DNA of 64,000 nucleotides, from positions 62,001 to 126,000 of the forward strand of contig NZ_CANMEZ010000004.1 of the NCBI RefSeq assembly GCF_947496985.1, written 5' to 3'. Within the stretch, counting starts at the first letter, position 1. The number at the start of each line of letters is the position of its first letter. Under the pieces are notes generated by a model, which was not told where the DNA came from, ran no database searches, and was given only the letters and a program-made list of their open reading frames with translations. Both the position numbers and the translations under genes were made by a program. Source of the stretch: an uncultured Kordia sp. (GTDB lineage Bacteria > Bacteroidota > Bacteroidia > Flavobacteriales > Flavobacteriaceae). Shown here in pieces: positions 18,043 through 26,572 of the stretch.

Positions 18043-19104
18043 TTGACACTTCCAAATTTAAATCCATTGCGCTTCATATTGGCGTTTCTTGTGATGCTTG
18101 TCCATATTCCTGAGTTCTTTAGAAATCGAGATTTACCGTACTTTAACGATGGAATTATTTTTCATAGAGGAGTAGAAGCTGTATATGTTTTCTTTGTGCT
18201 AAGTGGCTTTTTAATTATTCGATTGCTTTATAGAGAAGTTCATGATAACGGAAAAATAGATATCAAAAAGTTTTATATGCGGCGTATATTAAGGATTTAC
18301 CCGTTATATTTCGTCATTCTAATTTCAGGCTTTTTATATTATAATGTCGTCTTGGATTTAGCGGGAATTCCTTATGAGAATGATTATAACCTAGTAAATG
18401 CCTTACTATTATATACATTTTTCTTGCCCAATGTAGGAACAGCACTATATCATCCTGGTGGCGCTATTGAAATATTGTGGTCAATAGGAATAGAAGAACA
18501 GTTCTATTTGATAATTCCGCCAATGCTATTGTTTTTACGAAAGAAATTCTTTGTCAAATTCTTTATCATCTTTACGGTGATTTACTTTGCTATTTTTGCG
18601 AGTAATATTTTCCCTTTTTTACAGCGTTTTGACTTTTTATACTTTTATTTCTCTGCAGGTGGTTTATTGGCAGTACTTCATGAAAGATATGACCTAGGGA
18701 ATAAGATGCATAAATATTTAAAATTTGCCATTTTAATAGCTTTTCTACTGTATTTTTGTACAGATATTATCAAAGGAATTAACCTAAATTTATATCACTT
18801 TATAAGCATGATATTGTTTAGTTTTGTAATATTGACCTTAAGTTACAAACCTGTGATCAACATACGGAATGCTCCATTAAATTATTTAGGGAAAATTTCG
18901 TACGGAATATATATGTATCATCCCTTAGTGATGCAGTTGATAGGATTGATATTACTTAAATTAGTAGCCAAAATTGACATGCCAGACATCTTGATTGTCA
19001 TACTTTCGTATGGACTCGTGTTTGGAGTAACTTTTATAGTATCGCATTTTTCATATGTGTACTTTGAAAAACCATTTTTAAAACTAAAAAATAAATTTAG
19101 ATAA
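18043..19104 (+). CDS. Acyltransferase 3 family membrane protein
   Basis: Proteins of this family move acyl groups onto sugars of surface polysaccharides or lipids. The 353-residue product has about ten membrane helices. It opens with LPNLNPLRFILAFLVMLVHI, where the Arg and the His are the conserved active-site pair, followed by GVEAVYVFFVLSGFLI and RRILRIYPLYF. IEILWSIGIEEQFYL near residue 150 is also a family mark. The start is TTG: there is no in-frame ATG upstream, and the next ATG would cut the first helix. The stop lies 7 bp before glmM, so both are one operon tied to envelope sugar metabolism. Confidence 0.9.
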   Translation: MTLPNLNPLRFILAFLVMLVHIPEFFRNRDLPYFNDGIIFHRGVEAVYVFFVLSGFLIIRLLYREVHDNGKIDIKKFYMRRILRIYPLYFVILISGFLYYNVVLDLAGIPYENDYNLVNALLLYTFFLPNVGTALYHPGGAIEILWSIGIEEQFYLIIPPMLLFLRKKFFVKFFIIFTVIYFAIFASNIFPFLQRFDFLYFYFSAGGLLAVLHERYDLGNKMHKYLKFAILIAFLLYFCTDIIKGINLNLYHFISMILFSFVILTLSYKPVINIRNAPLNYLGKISYGIYMYHPLVMQLIGLILLKLVAKIDMPDILIVILSYGLVFGVTFIVSHFSYVYFEKPFLKLKNKFR

Positions 19105-19111
19105 GATAATT

Positions 19112-20500
19112 ATGACTTTAATCAAATCAATTTCAGGAATTCGTGGAACTATCGGAGGAAATGTTGGAGAAAATTTAACGCCAATTGATGCAGTAAAATT
19201 TGCAAGTGCTTACGGAACTTGGTTGAAAAAAGAATATAACAAATCAAAACTTACAGTAGTTATTGGTAGAGATGCCAGAATTTCTGGAGCAATGATTCAG
19301 AGTTTGGTGGTTAATACATTAGTTGGTTTAGGTATTGATGTAATCGATTTAGATTTATCTACAACACCAACAGTTGAAGTAGCTGTTCCGTTAGAAAATG
19401 CCGATGGAGGAATTATTTTAACAGCAAGTCACAACCCAAAACAATGGAATGCTTTAAAATTACTTAATCATAAAGGAGAATTTTTAAATGGTGCTGATGG
19501 TGCTCAAATTTTAGAGATTGCAGAAAGTGATGATTTTGATTTTGCAGATGTAGATGATTTAGGAACTGTAACACCAAATGATACATACATTACAAAGCAT
19601 ATTGAAGAAGTATTAAACCTCCCATTAGTAGATGTAGAGGCTATTAAAAAAGCAAACTTTAAAGTGGTTGTTGATGGTGTGAATTCTACGGGAGGAATTG
19701 CAATTCCACAGTTATTGCGAGCATTAAATGTAGATGTTATAGAATTATACTGTGAGCCAAACGGACATTTTCCTCACAATCCAGAACCATTAAAAGAACA
19801 TTTAACAGATATCTCAGAATTAGTAGTCAAAGAAAAAGCTGATTTCGGAGTGGTGGTTGATCCAGATGTTGATCGTTTGGCATTTATTTGTGACGACGGA
19901 GAGATGTTTGGAGAAGAATACACTTTAGTTGCTTGTGCAGATTATGTTTTAGGAAAGGTAAAAGGAAATACAGTTTCTAATTTATCATCTTCAAGAGCGT
20001 TGCGTGATGTGACTGAAAAGCATGGCGGAACATATCAAGCAAGTGCTGTAGGTGAAGTAAATGTCGTAATTAAAATGAAAGATACTAACGCTGTGATTGG
20101 TGGAGAAGGAAATGGAGGAATCATTTACCCTGATTCACATTACGGACGTGATTCACTAGTTGGAGTTGCTTTATTTTTAACACATTTAGCAGAAAAGAAA
20201 ATGACCGTACGTGAATTACGTGATAGTTATCCAAGTTATTTTATGAGTAAAAATAAAATTCAATTAACGCCACAGTTAGACGTTGATGGAATTTTAAAAG
20301 CAATGGAAGAAAAATACACAAATGAAGATGTAACTACGATTGATGGTGTAAAAATTGACTTTGCTGAGAATTGGGTACACTTGCGTAAATCAAATACAGA
20401 ACCAATTATCAGAATCTATACAGAAGCAAAATCACAACAAGAAGCAGATGGTTTAGCACAGCGAATCATTAAAGAAATTGAAGCGATCGCAAATCTGTAA
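19112..20500 (+). CDS. glmM: Phosphoglucosamine mutase
   Basis: GlmM converts glucosamine 6-phosphate to glucosamine 1-phosphate, the precursor of UDP-GlcNAc for peptidoglycan and lipid A. The 462-residue protein has the active-site serine loop TASHNP near residue 104, the magnesium loop DPDVDRLAF near 248-256, the sugar-binding EGNGG loop (about 331-335), and the phosphate-binding RKSNTEPIIRIYTEA near the C-terminus. Phosphomannomutase has a very similar outline and cannot be fully excluded, but gene length and start SISGIRGTIGG match Bacteroidetes GlmM. It follows an acyltransferase after 7 bp and is ended by a terminator. Confidence 0.9.
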   Translation: MTLIKSISGIRGTIGGNVGENLTPIDAVKFASAYGTWLKKEYNKSKLTVVIGRDARISGAMIQSLVVNTLVGLGIDVIDLDLSTTPTVEVAVPLENADGGIILTASHNPKQWNALKLLNHKGEFLNGADGAQILEIAESDDFDFADVDDLGTVTPNDTYITKHIEEVLNLPLVDVEAIKKANFKVVVDGVNSTGGIAIPQLLRALNVDVIELYCEPNGHFPHNPEPLKEHLTDISELVVKEKADFGVVVDPDVDRLAFICDDGEMFGEEYTLVACADYVLGKVKGNTVSNLSSSRALRDVTEKHGGTYQASAVGEVNVVIKMKDTNAVIGGEGNGGIIYPDSHYGRDSLVGVALFLTHLAEKKMTVRELRDSYPSYFMSKNKIQLTPQLDVDGILKAMEEKYTNEDVTTIDGVKIDFAENWVHLRKSNTEPIIRIYTEAKSQQEADGLAQRIIKEIEAIANL

Positions 20501-20522
20501 ACATTGTTAAAATCATACAAAG

Positions 20523-20550
20523 AAAGCTGTCCATTTGGATGGCTTTTTTT
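20523..20550 (+). terminator. Terminator after glmM
   Basis: AAAGCTGTCC pairs (with wobbles) with GGATGGCTTT around a short loop and is followed by a run of T ending at 20550. Confidence 0.7.
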
Positions 20551-20611
20551 AGTTAAATTAGTGATTTAAAAGTGAATTTTAGCAAAACGATAAATTGAGA
20601 AGAAGTTTTTT

Positions 20612-21007
20612 ATGATAACATATTTAAGAATTGATAAAATTCAACGTTTTGTTTATGCTGGGATTTTATTGTTGTGGATATTTTTAGGGGTAAACTTTTT
20701 AAAGTATAAATATGGTTTTAGCCCAGTCATAATAGATGAGTATCTTTTTGCAATTATGGTTATTCTACTATTAATTGGATCAATAGTATTTAACAGAAAA
20801 GTATTTTGGGGAGTTAATCTGATAATAACTTTAATACATGCATTTTGGACTTCTTATAAAATTATATTTTGTGCATTAGCAAATTTTCATAGTAATTATG
20901 CGCAAGATTCTTATTGGGTATTCAAGGATAGTGTAATTTCCATATCATTAATTTTTATTTCTTTTCTTGTATCTTGGATAATTTGGAAAATGAAACCTAT
21001 TAAGTAA
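20612..21007 (+). CDS. Small polytopic membrane protein of unknown function
   Basis: The 131-residue product has four hydrophobic segments (about residues 13-30, 42-60, 66-88 and 106-125) and ends in a basic tail. No family was recognised. It lies alone after the glmM terminator and before the glycine-zipper gene, with no clear -7 box. The number and spacing of helices, rather than any motif, support it as real. Confidence 0.5.
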   Translation: MITYLRIDKIQRFVYAGILLLWIFLGVNFLKYKYGFSPVIIDEYLFAIMVILLLIGSIVFNRKVFWGVNLIITLIHAFWTSYKIIFCALANFHSNYAQDSYWVFKDSVISISLIFISFLVSWIIWKMKPIK

Positions 21008-21098
21008 AAGAATATTTGTTAAGATTGAACGTTCCGAAATGTAACAAATAATTCAAATTCGCTACTTATATATAAAATTGCAAAACTACACTACATTT

Positions 21099-21569
21099 AT
21101 GGAAACCACCTATACACTTTGGAAAGAGCAAGCGATTCGTAGCATTGAAGAAAAAACTGCTTCGTTTTCTGAAATACTACATAAAAAAATAGAAACAGCC
21201 TATTTAAAAAGATTGTTGGAAAAAATGTCTACACATGCAGCTTCTCCTGAAGCATTAATTACTTTTCAGAAACAAATGGATGTGCTTATTGAAGCAATTC
21301 CGTCCAAATTTGATTTTGAAAACAAAATTGTACGTCGCAATTTCATGAAAAAGAAAGCTACTATTAAAAACACAGCTACTTCTAAGCATAAATTAGTGAC
21401 CAAAGGATATTATATTAGCATGTGGATGGGGCTAGGTATAGGATTGGGAATGCCCTGGGGCGTTGCATTTGGTAACATAGCTTTAGGCTTGCCAATTGGT
21501 TTGGCAATAGGTGTTGCTATCGGAAGTTCTTTAGATGCCAAAGCAGCAAAAGAAGGTAGAGTAGTATAG
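21099..21569 (+). CDS. Membrane protein with glycine-rich C-terminal hairpin
   Basis: The 156-residue product starts at the ATG at 21099; the longer frame begins with a TTG seven codons earlier. Residues 1-90 form a charged, helical, probably cytoplasmic part. Residues 110-147 hold two hydrophobic segments full of spaced glycines (GLGIGLGMPWGVAFGNIALGL and GLAIGVAIGSSLD in pieces), a glycine-zipper pattern that packs helices tightly. Its stop codon touches the stop codon of the convergent acyltransferase gene. Function is unknown. Confidence 0.6.
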   Translation: METTYTLWKEQAIRSIEEKTASFSEILHKKIETAYLKRLLEKMSTHAASPEALITFQKQMDVLIEAIPSKFDFENKIVRRNFMKKKATIKNTATSKHKLVTKGYYISMWMGLGIGLGMPWGVAFGNIALGLPIGLAIGVAIGSSLDAKAAKEGRVV

Positions 21570-22466
21570 CTATTTTTGGTATTCTGGCGGTACTTTATCT
21601 CTGTGCTTCCAACGTTTGTGAACCCAATAATAATATTCTGGAGCTTCGTGTAATTGTTTTTCTAACTCTCTGTAGAATAATTCAGTAGGTTCGTTTTTAG
21701 GATAGTTTTTTATTCCTTCTGGTGTTAGTGGATTAAAAGTTGCTTTGTAGTGTCCACGTTTTACTTTTTCAATCTTAAAATAAATAAAAGGCATATTTGC
21801 TTTACGAGCTAATACTTCAAAACCATTAAAACAAGGAACAGTAATATTCATAAAATCAGTCCAATAATAATTTGGCAATGGTTTTGGTGATTGATCACTT
21901 ACCATGTAATAAATACCCAATACATCGTTATCTTGATTTTTCCTGATGGTTTTAAACGTGTTTTTTGTGGTAATTAATGTAGAATCTCGCTTTTCACGAA
22001 TATCACGGACAAGTTTATCAAAATACTTGTTAGTTAGTCTCTTATAAACGCCATAACCTTTATGTGAAACATACTCTTTCATTATATTCATCCATTCCCA
22101 ATTGGCATAATGTCCAGAAACTAAAATAATACTTTGTCCTAGTTTTTCATATTCATTAATCAATTCAATATTAGTAAACACAAAGCGTTTGCGTAATTGC
22201 GCATCAGAAATTGTCAATGATTTAATCATTTCCAGAAACATATCACACAAGTGACTGTAAAACTTTTTTTCAATCTTTAAGCGTTCAGCATCACTCTTTT
22301 CAGGAAATACCAACGCCAAATTTCCACGAACTACTTTCTTTCTATAACCAATAACATAATAAACAAGTACATAGCAAAAGTCAGAAAACAAGTAAAGTAA
22401 GCGAAATGGAAGAATAGAAATCAACCAAAGAATTGGATATATAATAATGAACGCGATAAGCTGCAT
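21570..22466 (-). CDS. Lysophospholipid / lipid A-type acyltransferase (LpxL-like)
   Basis: These inner-membrane enzymes add a secondary acyl chain to lipid A or similar lipids. The 298-residue protein has an N-terminal membrane segment, the HxxxxE active-site motif in SGHYANWEW (about residues 119-127), a conserved SDQSPKP region (about 193-199), and the ending EYYYWVHKRWKHR typical of the family (YLWxHRRWK). The longest frame would start with a TTG that lies within the -7 box; the ATG at 22466 is therefore chosen. It shares a palindromic divergent promoter with the rhomboid gene. Confidence 0.88.
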   Translation of the reverse strand: MQLIAFIIIYPILWLISILPFRLLYLFSDFCYVLVYYVIGYRKKVVRGNLALVFPEKSDAERLKIEKKFYSHLCDMFLEMIKSLTISDAQLRKRFVFTNIELINEYEKLGQSIILVSGHYANWEWMNIMKEYVSHKGYGVYKRLTNKYFDKLVRDIREKRDSTLITTKNTFKTIRKNQDNDVLGIYYMVSDQSPKPLPNYYWTDFMNITVPCFNGFEVLARKANMPFIYFKIEKVKRGHYKATFNPLTPEGIKNYPKNEPTELFYRELEKQLHEAPEYYYWVHKRWKHRDKVPPEYQK

Positions 22467-22484
22467 ATGTGTGCTAAATTTTGA

Positions 22485-22502
22485 CAAATATAGCTATATT
22501 TG
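22485..22502. promoter_or_regulatory. Perfectly palindromic divergent promoter core
   Basis: The 18 bases CAAATATAGCTATATTTG read the same on both strands. Each strand carries a perfect TATATTTG -7 box pointing outward, one for the rhomboid gene at 22523 and one for the LpxL-like gene starting at 22466. The two boxes are separated by only two bases, so polymerase probably cannot occupy both at once. Confidence 0.65.
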
Positions 22503-22522
22503 ACACTTAATAAAGGCTATTT

Positions 22523-23173
22523 ATGATGAATTTAGAATTGGTGACAATAGGAATCATTATTGCAAACGTATTAGTATCTATAAAAGGATTCGATGATTAT
22601 GAATTCAGAAACAAATACATCTACAATATCGGAGCTATTCAAAATGGGCAACATTACCGTATGATTACTTCAGGTTTTTTGCATGCCAATCCGCCACATT
22701 TGTTCTTTAATATGCTTACACTTTATTTCTTTGCAGATATCGTAATTTCAAATTTTGGGCAATTAAACTTTGTCCTCATCTATTTTGCAAGTCTATTATT
22801 AGGAAGTCTATTATCCTTCTTTTTTCATCAAAAAGAATATCATTATACAGCTTTGGGGGCAAGTGGTGCGGTTACAGGGATTTTGTATGCAGCAATTTTA
22901 CTCTATCCAAATATGGAATTATTTATTATGTTTATTCCAATTCCTATAAAAGCATATATTTTTGGAATTCTATATCTAGTATTTTCTATTTATGGTATGA
23001 AAAAACAACTCGGAAATATTGGTCATGATGCGCATTTTGGTGGCGCTGTCGCAGGATTTGTTATCACTTTGGCACTTAGGACTAATATACTATATACAGA
23101 CACATACATTGTTATTGCGATGGCTTTGCCAATTATTGCTTTGTTTGTAATGATTAAAACAGGGAAAATTTAA
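22523..23173 (+). CDS. Rhomboid-family intramembrane serine protease
   Basis: Rhomboids cut membrane proteins inside the bilayer. The 216-residue protein has six membrane helices and the needed parts: HANPPHLFFNMLTLYFF (the H-x3-N region, about residues 54-70), the catalytic serine in GASGAVTG (about 112-119), and the catalytic histidine in HDAHFGGAVAGF (about 168-179). Length fits a minimal bacterial rhomboid. ATG 22526 directly follows ATG 22523, so either may be used. Its partner across the promoter is a lipid acyltransferase; the next gene follows after 12 bp. Confidence 0.92.
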   Translation: MMNLELVTIGIIIANVLVSIKGFDDYEFRNKYIYNIGAIQNGQHYRMITSGFLHANPPHLFFNMLTLYFFADIVISNFGQLNFVLIYFASLLLGSLLSFFFHQKEYHYTALGASGAVTGILYAAILLYPNMELFIMFIPIPIKAYIFGILYLVFSIYGMKKQLGNIGHDAHFGGAVAGFVITLALRTNILYTDTYIVIAMALPIIALFVMIKTGKI

Positions 23174-23185
23174 ATCACAAGAAAT

Positions 23186-24334
23186 ATGAAGAAGTTTTTA
23201 AATAATCTAAAAAAGTACCTCATCATCTTTGTTATTACTTTGATATTTCTTGAAATAGGTTCATACATTGTTTTGAGAGTGACTTCATCTTCAAGTTCAA
23301 AAAATGCACAAACCACCTCTGCATATGTAAATATTCCCTTAACAATCTACAAACAACAAAATGAAGAAGGTATTATAGAACCTTTAAAAAAGGTTGTTGT
23401 TCCTGTAAAAGAAAATTATGAATCACGTTGGGCAAATAGGGAATTTAATATATCTGTAAAAACAAATGATAGAGGAATGCGAGATGTTGAAACACTAGAA
23501 AACCATGAAGTGGATATTGCTTTCTTTGGTGATTCTTTTACATTTGGACATGGAGTAGAAGTAGAAGATCGTTATTCGGATGTATTAGCAGATTCATTGC
23601 CAAACTTTAAAGTCGCTAATTATGGGTATTTCAGTGGTTTTCAGCCAGAACATTACGAGTATTTTATTCGAAATAATAAAGATTTAAAAGCAAAACATGT
23701 CATTGTTGGAATGTATATTGGAAACGATTTGGCTTCAGATATTCAAGAAACAAACTATGATAGAGAAACGAATAGTTTAGAAATTCCTATGCGAATGATT
23801 TCGGAAGAAGGCTCTATTTATAACGCGCCAAAATTGTATGTCTTTCCTGTAAACAAGCTTATTAAGTACAGTTACTTTACAAAATTAGTAGTGAAGATGA
23901 TCAATAGATCTCACTACAGAGCGGTCTTATTTGAAAATTTATTACCTAATGTTCCCAACAGTGTAGCATTAGAAACAGGACAAGAAAGCTTGGAGAATAA
24001 TAGAGGAATCATTGCGTTGCAAGAATTGGATACTATAATTGCTGAACGTGGCGGAAAATTAACTGTTTTATTAATTCCTCAGAATTATTTCTTTTCTAGG
24101 AAAAATCCGCATATTCATCCAGAATTAAAAGAGAAAATTACAGAAGTCATTGAGGGTGACAATGTGTATAAAACGATTCAAAAAGAACTTACAAAGCGAA
24201 ATATTGATTTCTTTGATCCAATGCCAGTATTAAGCGAATCTTCATACTTTGATCAAGATGCACATTGGAATAAAAAAGGACATCACGAAGCTGGACAAGC
24301 GCTTGCAAATCATATTAAAAAATTACAGCAGTAG
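23186..24334 (+). CDS. Membrane-anchored SGNH/GDSL hydrolase-like protein
   Basis: The 382-residue product has an N-terminal membrane anchor (about residues 13-33). Its extracytoplasmic domain carries the SGNH blocks: FFGDSFTFGHGV (catalytic Ser, about 112-123), a glycine in GYFSG, GNDLASD (Asn), and DAHWNKKGH (Asp and His, about 358-366). The last block is like that of AlgX/DltD-type sugar or lipid acetyl/acyl transferases rather than simple esterases. It lies 12 bp after the rhomboid gene, so the two are probably co-transcribed. Substrate is not known. Confidence 0.8.
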   Translation: MKKFLNNLKKYLIIFVITLIFLEIGSYIVLRVTSSSSSKNAQTTSAYVNIPLTIYKQQNEEGIIEPLKKVVVPVKENYESRWANREFNISVKTNDRGMRDVETLENHEVDIAFFGDSFTFGHGVEVEDRYSDVLADSLPNFKVANYGYFSGFQPEHYEYFIRNNKDLKAKHVIVGMYIGNDLASDIQETNYDRETNSLEIPMRMISEEGSIYNAPKLYVFPVNKLIKYSYFTKLVVKMINRSHYRAVLFENLLPNVPNSVALETGQESLENNRGIIALQELDTIIAERGGKLTVLLIPQNYFFSRKNPHIHPELKEKITEVIEGDNVYKTIQKELTKRNIDFFDPMPVLSESSYFDQDAHWNKKGHHEAGQALANHIKKLQQ

Positions 24335-24400
24335 TCTTTTTTTATTGAGAGGACTTGAGATTTGATAAAGTATATCAGTTAAGGCAAATTAGATAAAAAT

Positions 24401-24438
24401 AAAAAGAGAATTATCATAATGTATGATAATTCTCTTTT
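24401..24438 (-). terminator. Terminator of the tRNA-Tyr transcript
   Basis: AGAGAATTATCAT (24405-24417) and ATGATAATTCTCT (24423-24435) form a perfect 13-bp stem with a 5-base loop. On the minus strand it is followed by a run of T, three bases after the end of the tRNA. Confidence 0.85.
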
Positions 24439-24440
24439 AG

Positions 24441-24522
<82 letters not shown>

Positions 24523-24674
24523 AACGAGTATGATTTTTGTTTCAAATCGGTTGCAAATATACCATTGTTTTTTACACGTGCAAATAAAAAATGAACGTTT
24601 TTTTTGGTAAAAAACTAACTCGTTGAAAATCAGTTTTACATAATTCAAAATTCTGAATTAATTTTATGTAAAAA

Positions 24675-25838
24675 CTATTTTCCTAATAATTCTTTCACTT
24701 TTGCTTCTAATTGCGCACCACGTAAATTTTTGGCAACAATCTCTCCTTTTTCATTCAAAATAAACGTGGCAGGAATAGAACGTACATTATAAGTTCTTGC
24801 AGTTCCATCTTTAAATCCTGCAAGATTCGAAACTTGATGCCAAGGCAAACCATCTTGTTCAATAGCTTTAATCCAATCTTGTTTTGCATTTCCTTGTCCT
24901 TGTCTTCCGTCAAGCGAAACCCCAATAATTTCTAATCCATCAGCATGATACTTATTATAAATACTTACTACATTTGGATTTTCTCTACGACAAGGTCCAC
25001 ACCAAGCTGCCCAGAAATCAATAATAGTTACTTTTCCTCTAATATCATACAAAGAAACAAGTTCTCCTTGCGGATTTGGTGCTTTGAAGTCAGGAGCTAT
25101 AGATCCGATAGCGGCTCTTTTCATTTCCATGATTTTCTGATTCATTTCTCTAGCAACTTTCGTTTGCTTCATGTCTTCAGGAAGCTTGTCATAAAAAGCC
25201 TTTACTTCTGTAACTGGCATTACTTTATAACGTAACATACGATTCACTAATTGAATAGAGATAAAAGAATCTGGATGCTCTTTAATATAATCTTTCTGGA
25301 AATTTGTTCCTTGCGTTTCTAAATCTTTAGCTTGTTGTTTCAAAGTAGCAACAGACGCACTATCTTTAGATTTTGAAGCAACGGCATAACGCTGATTAAT
25401 CGATTTAATTTTAGCAGAAAGATCTTGTGAATTTGTTACAAAATCAGTGTATTCTTGGTTGTGTTTTCCTCCAGTAATTTTTGCCTTCGATAAGCTATTT
25501 CGTTCAGCTTGAACCTTAATGTCTCCTTTTTCAATAATAAAATTTATATTTCCTTGTGCCCCATTTATATAAATGAATCCCATTTCAGGAACATCAGAAG
25601 TACCATAAAAAGTAAATTTGCCATTTTGTACAATAGCAGTGTCTCTTGAGACTGGTTGTCCTTGCTCATTTCGCACTTTTAAAAATGCACGCATACCATC
25701 AGGCATACCATCAATAGTAGTTTCTACTGCGTATGAATTATCTCTGTTGTCTTCTTCTTGTTTTCCTCCGCAAGAAGTGAATAAGAACATACCTGCAACA
25801 CATGCGATTAAAAATACTTTTTTCACGTTTGTATACAT
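24675..25838 (-). CDS. TlpA-like thioredoxin lipoprotein with DUF4369 domain
   Basis: The 387-residue protein has a lipoprotein signal ending FLFTSCGG, so it is anchored facing the periplasm. Residues 35-130 match the DUF4369 domain that precedes many Bacteroidetes TlpA-like proteins, residues 130-235 form a charged helical linker, and residues 240-387 are a thioredoxin fold with the redox pair in WAAWCGPCR (about 275-283) and the cis-Pro loop SIPATFI. Such proteins reduce or rearrange disulfides in exported proteins. It has a perfect -7 box 31 bp before the ATG. Confidence 0.92.
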   Translation of the reverse strand: MYTNVKKVFLIACVAGMFLFTSCGGKQEEDNRDNSYAVETTIDGMPDGMRAFLKVRNEQGQPVSRDTAIVQNGKFTFYGTSDVPEMGFIYINGAQGNINFIIEKGDIKVQAERNSLSKAKITGGKHNQEYTDFVTNSQDLSAKIKSINQRYAVASKSKDSASVATLKQQAKDLETQGTNFQKDYIKEHPDSFISIQLVNRMLRYKVMPVTEVKAFYDKLPEDMKQTKVAREMNQKIMEMKRAAIGSIAPDFKAPNPQGELVSLYDIRGKVTIIDFWAAWCGPCRRENPNVVSIYNKYHADGLEIIGVSLDGRQGQGNAKQDWIKAIEQDGLPWHQVSNLAGFKDGTARTYNVRSIPATFILNEKGEIVAKNLRGAQLEAKVKELLGK

Positions 25839-25868
25839 TTTTATAGACTAAATTTAAAAGTTAAGTCG

Positions 25869-25876
25869 CAAATTTA
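25869..25876 (-). promoter_or_regulatory. -7 box of the TlpA-like gene
   Basis: TAAATTTG on the minus strand is a perfect TAnnTTTG box 31 bp upstream of the ATG at 25838, giving a leader of about 24 bases. No TTG is found 19 bp upstream. Confidence 0.5.
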
Positions 25877-25905
25877 ACTAAATGTATATAATTACGCTAG
25901 TAAAA

Positions 25906-26379
25906 TTAAAATTGATAGCGAATCCCTAGAGCTAGGTCAAAATCTAAATCATTATTAAATCCATCAACAAAACCAATTTCAGGTCTAAAATCAAGGGAAA
26001 GTATCAGTGGGAAATCAAAATCATATTCAATACCAACATCTCCAGCTACAAAAGCATAAAAACCGTCATTTGTAGCGCCTCTATTGCTATTCCAACTTCC
26101 TAATCCGCCACCAGCACCTGCGTACCAGTTAAATCCACCATCAATATTCCAAACCCATTGGTACAATCCAGTTAATTTGTACGCGTCATAATCATCATTA
26201 TCTTTCCAACCCAAATCGAGCTCTATTCTATTCGTATTACTCAATCCAAGTTGGTATGAAATTTCGGTTCCAAAACCATTATTACCACCAAGGCGCAATC
26301 CAATTGCATGATCTGAAATGTCTTGCGCTGTGGCTACATATCCAAAAAATAAAATACTCAAAATCACTAACTTTTTCAT
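25906..26379 (-). CDS. Small outer-membrane beta-barrel protein
   Basis: The 157-residue precursor has a signal peptide (residues 1-18, ending TAQ) and then about eight amphipathic strands separated by acidic turns (NRIELDLGWKDNDDY, YAGAGGGLGSWN, FDLALGIRYQF). It ends in Phe, as outer-membrane barrels usually do. The size suits an eight-stranded barrel. No specific family or ligand is recognised. It lies about 30 bp beyond the -7 box of the TlpA-like gene and is transcribed towards it. Confidence 0.75.
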   Translation of the reverse strand: MKKLVILSILFFGYVATAQDISDHAIGLRLGGNNGFGTEISYQLGLSNTNRIELDLGWKDNDDYDAYKLTGLYQWVWNIDGGFNWYAGAGGGLGSWNSNRGATNDGFYAFVAGDVGIEYDFDFPLILSLDFRPEIGFVDGFNNDLDFDLALGIRYQF

Positions 26380-26572
26380 CTGTTTTCTATTTATTTTGTT
26401 GTTGTTATTGGATGAAATTAACCAATATCGTGCCAGTTTTAATTGACAGATACTTTATGAGGATTTCATCTGTTGATATTTTATAATTATTCTTAGTTTG
26501 ATTCTAGTATTATAACTAAAAAAATAAGTTTATATTGCTGAAAAAATAAGGAATAGCGATCAAATTAGTGGC

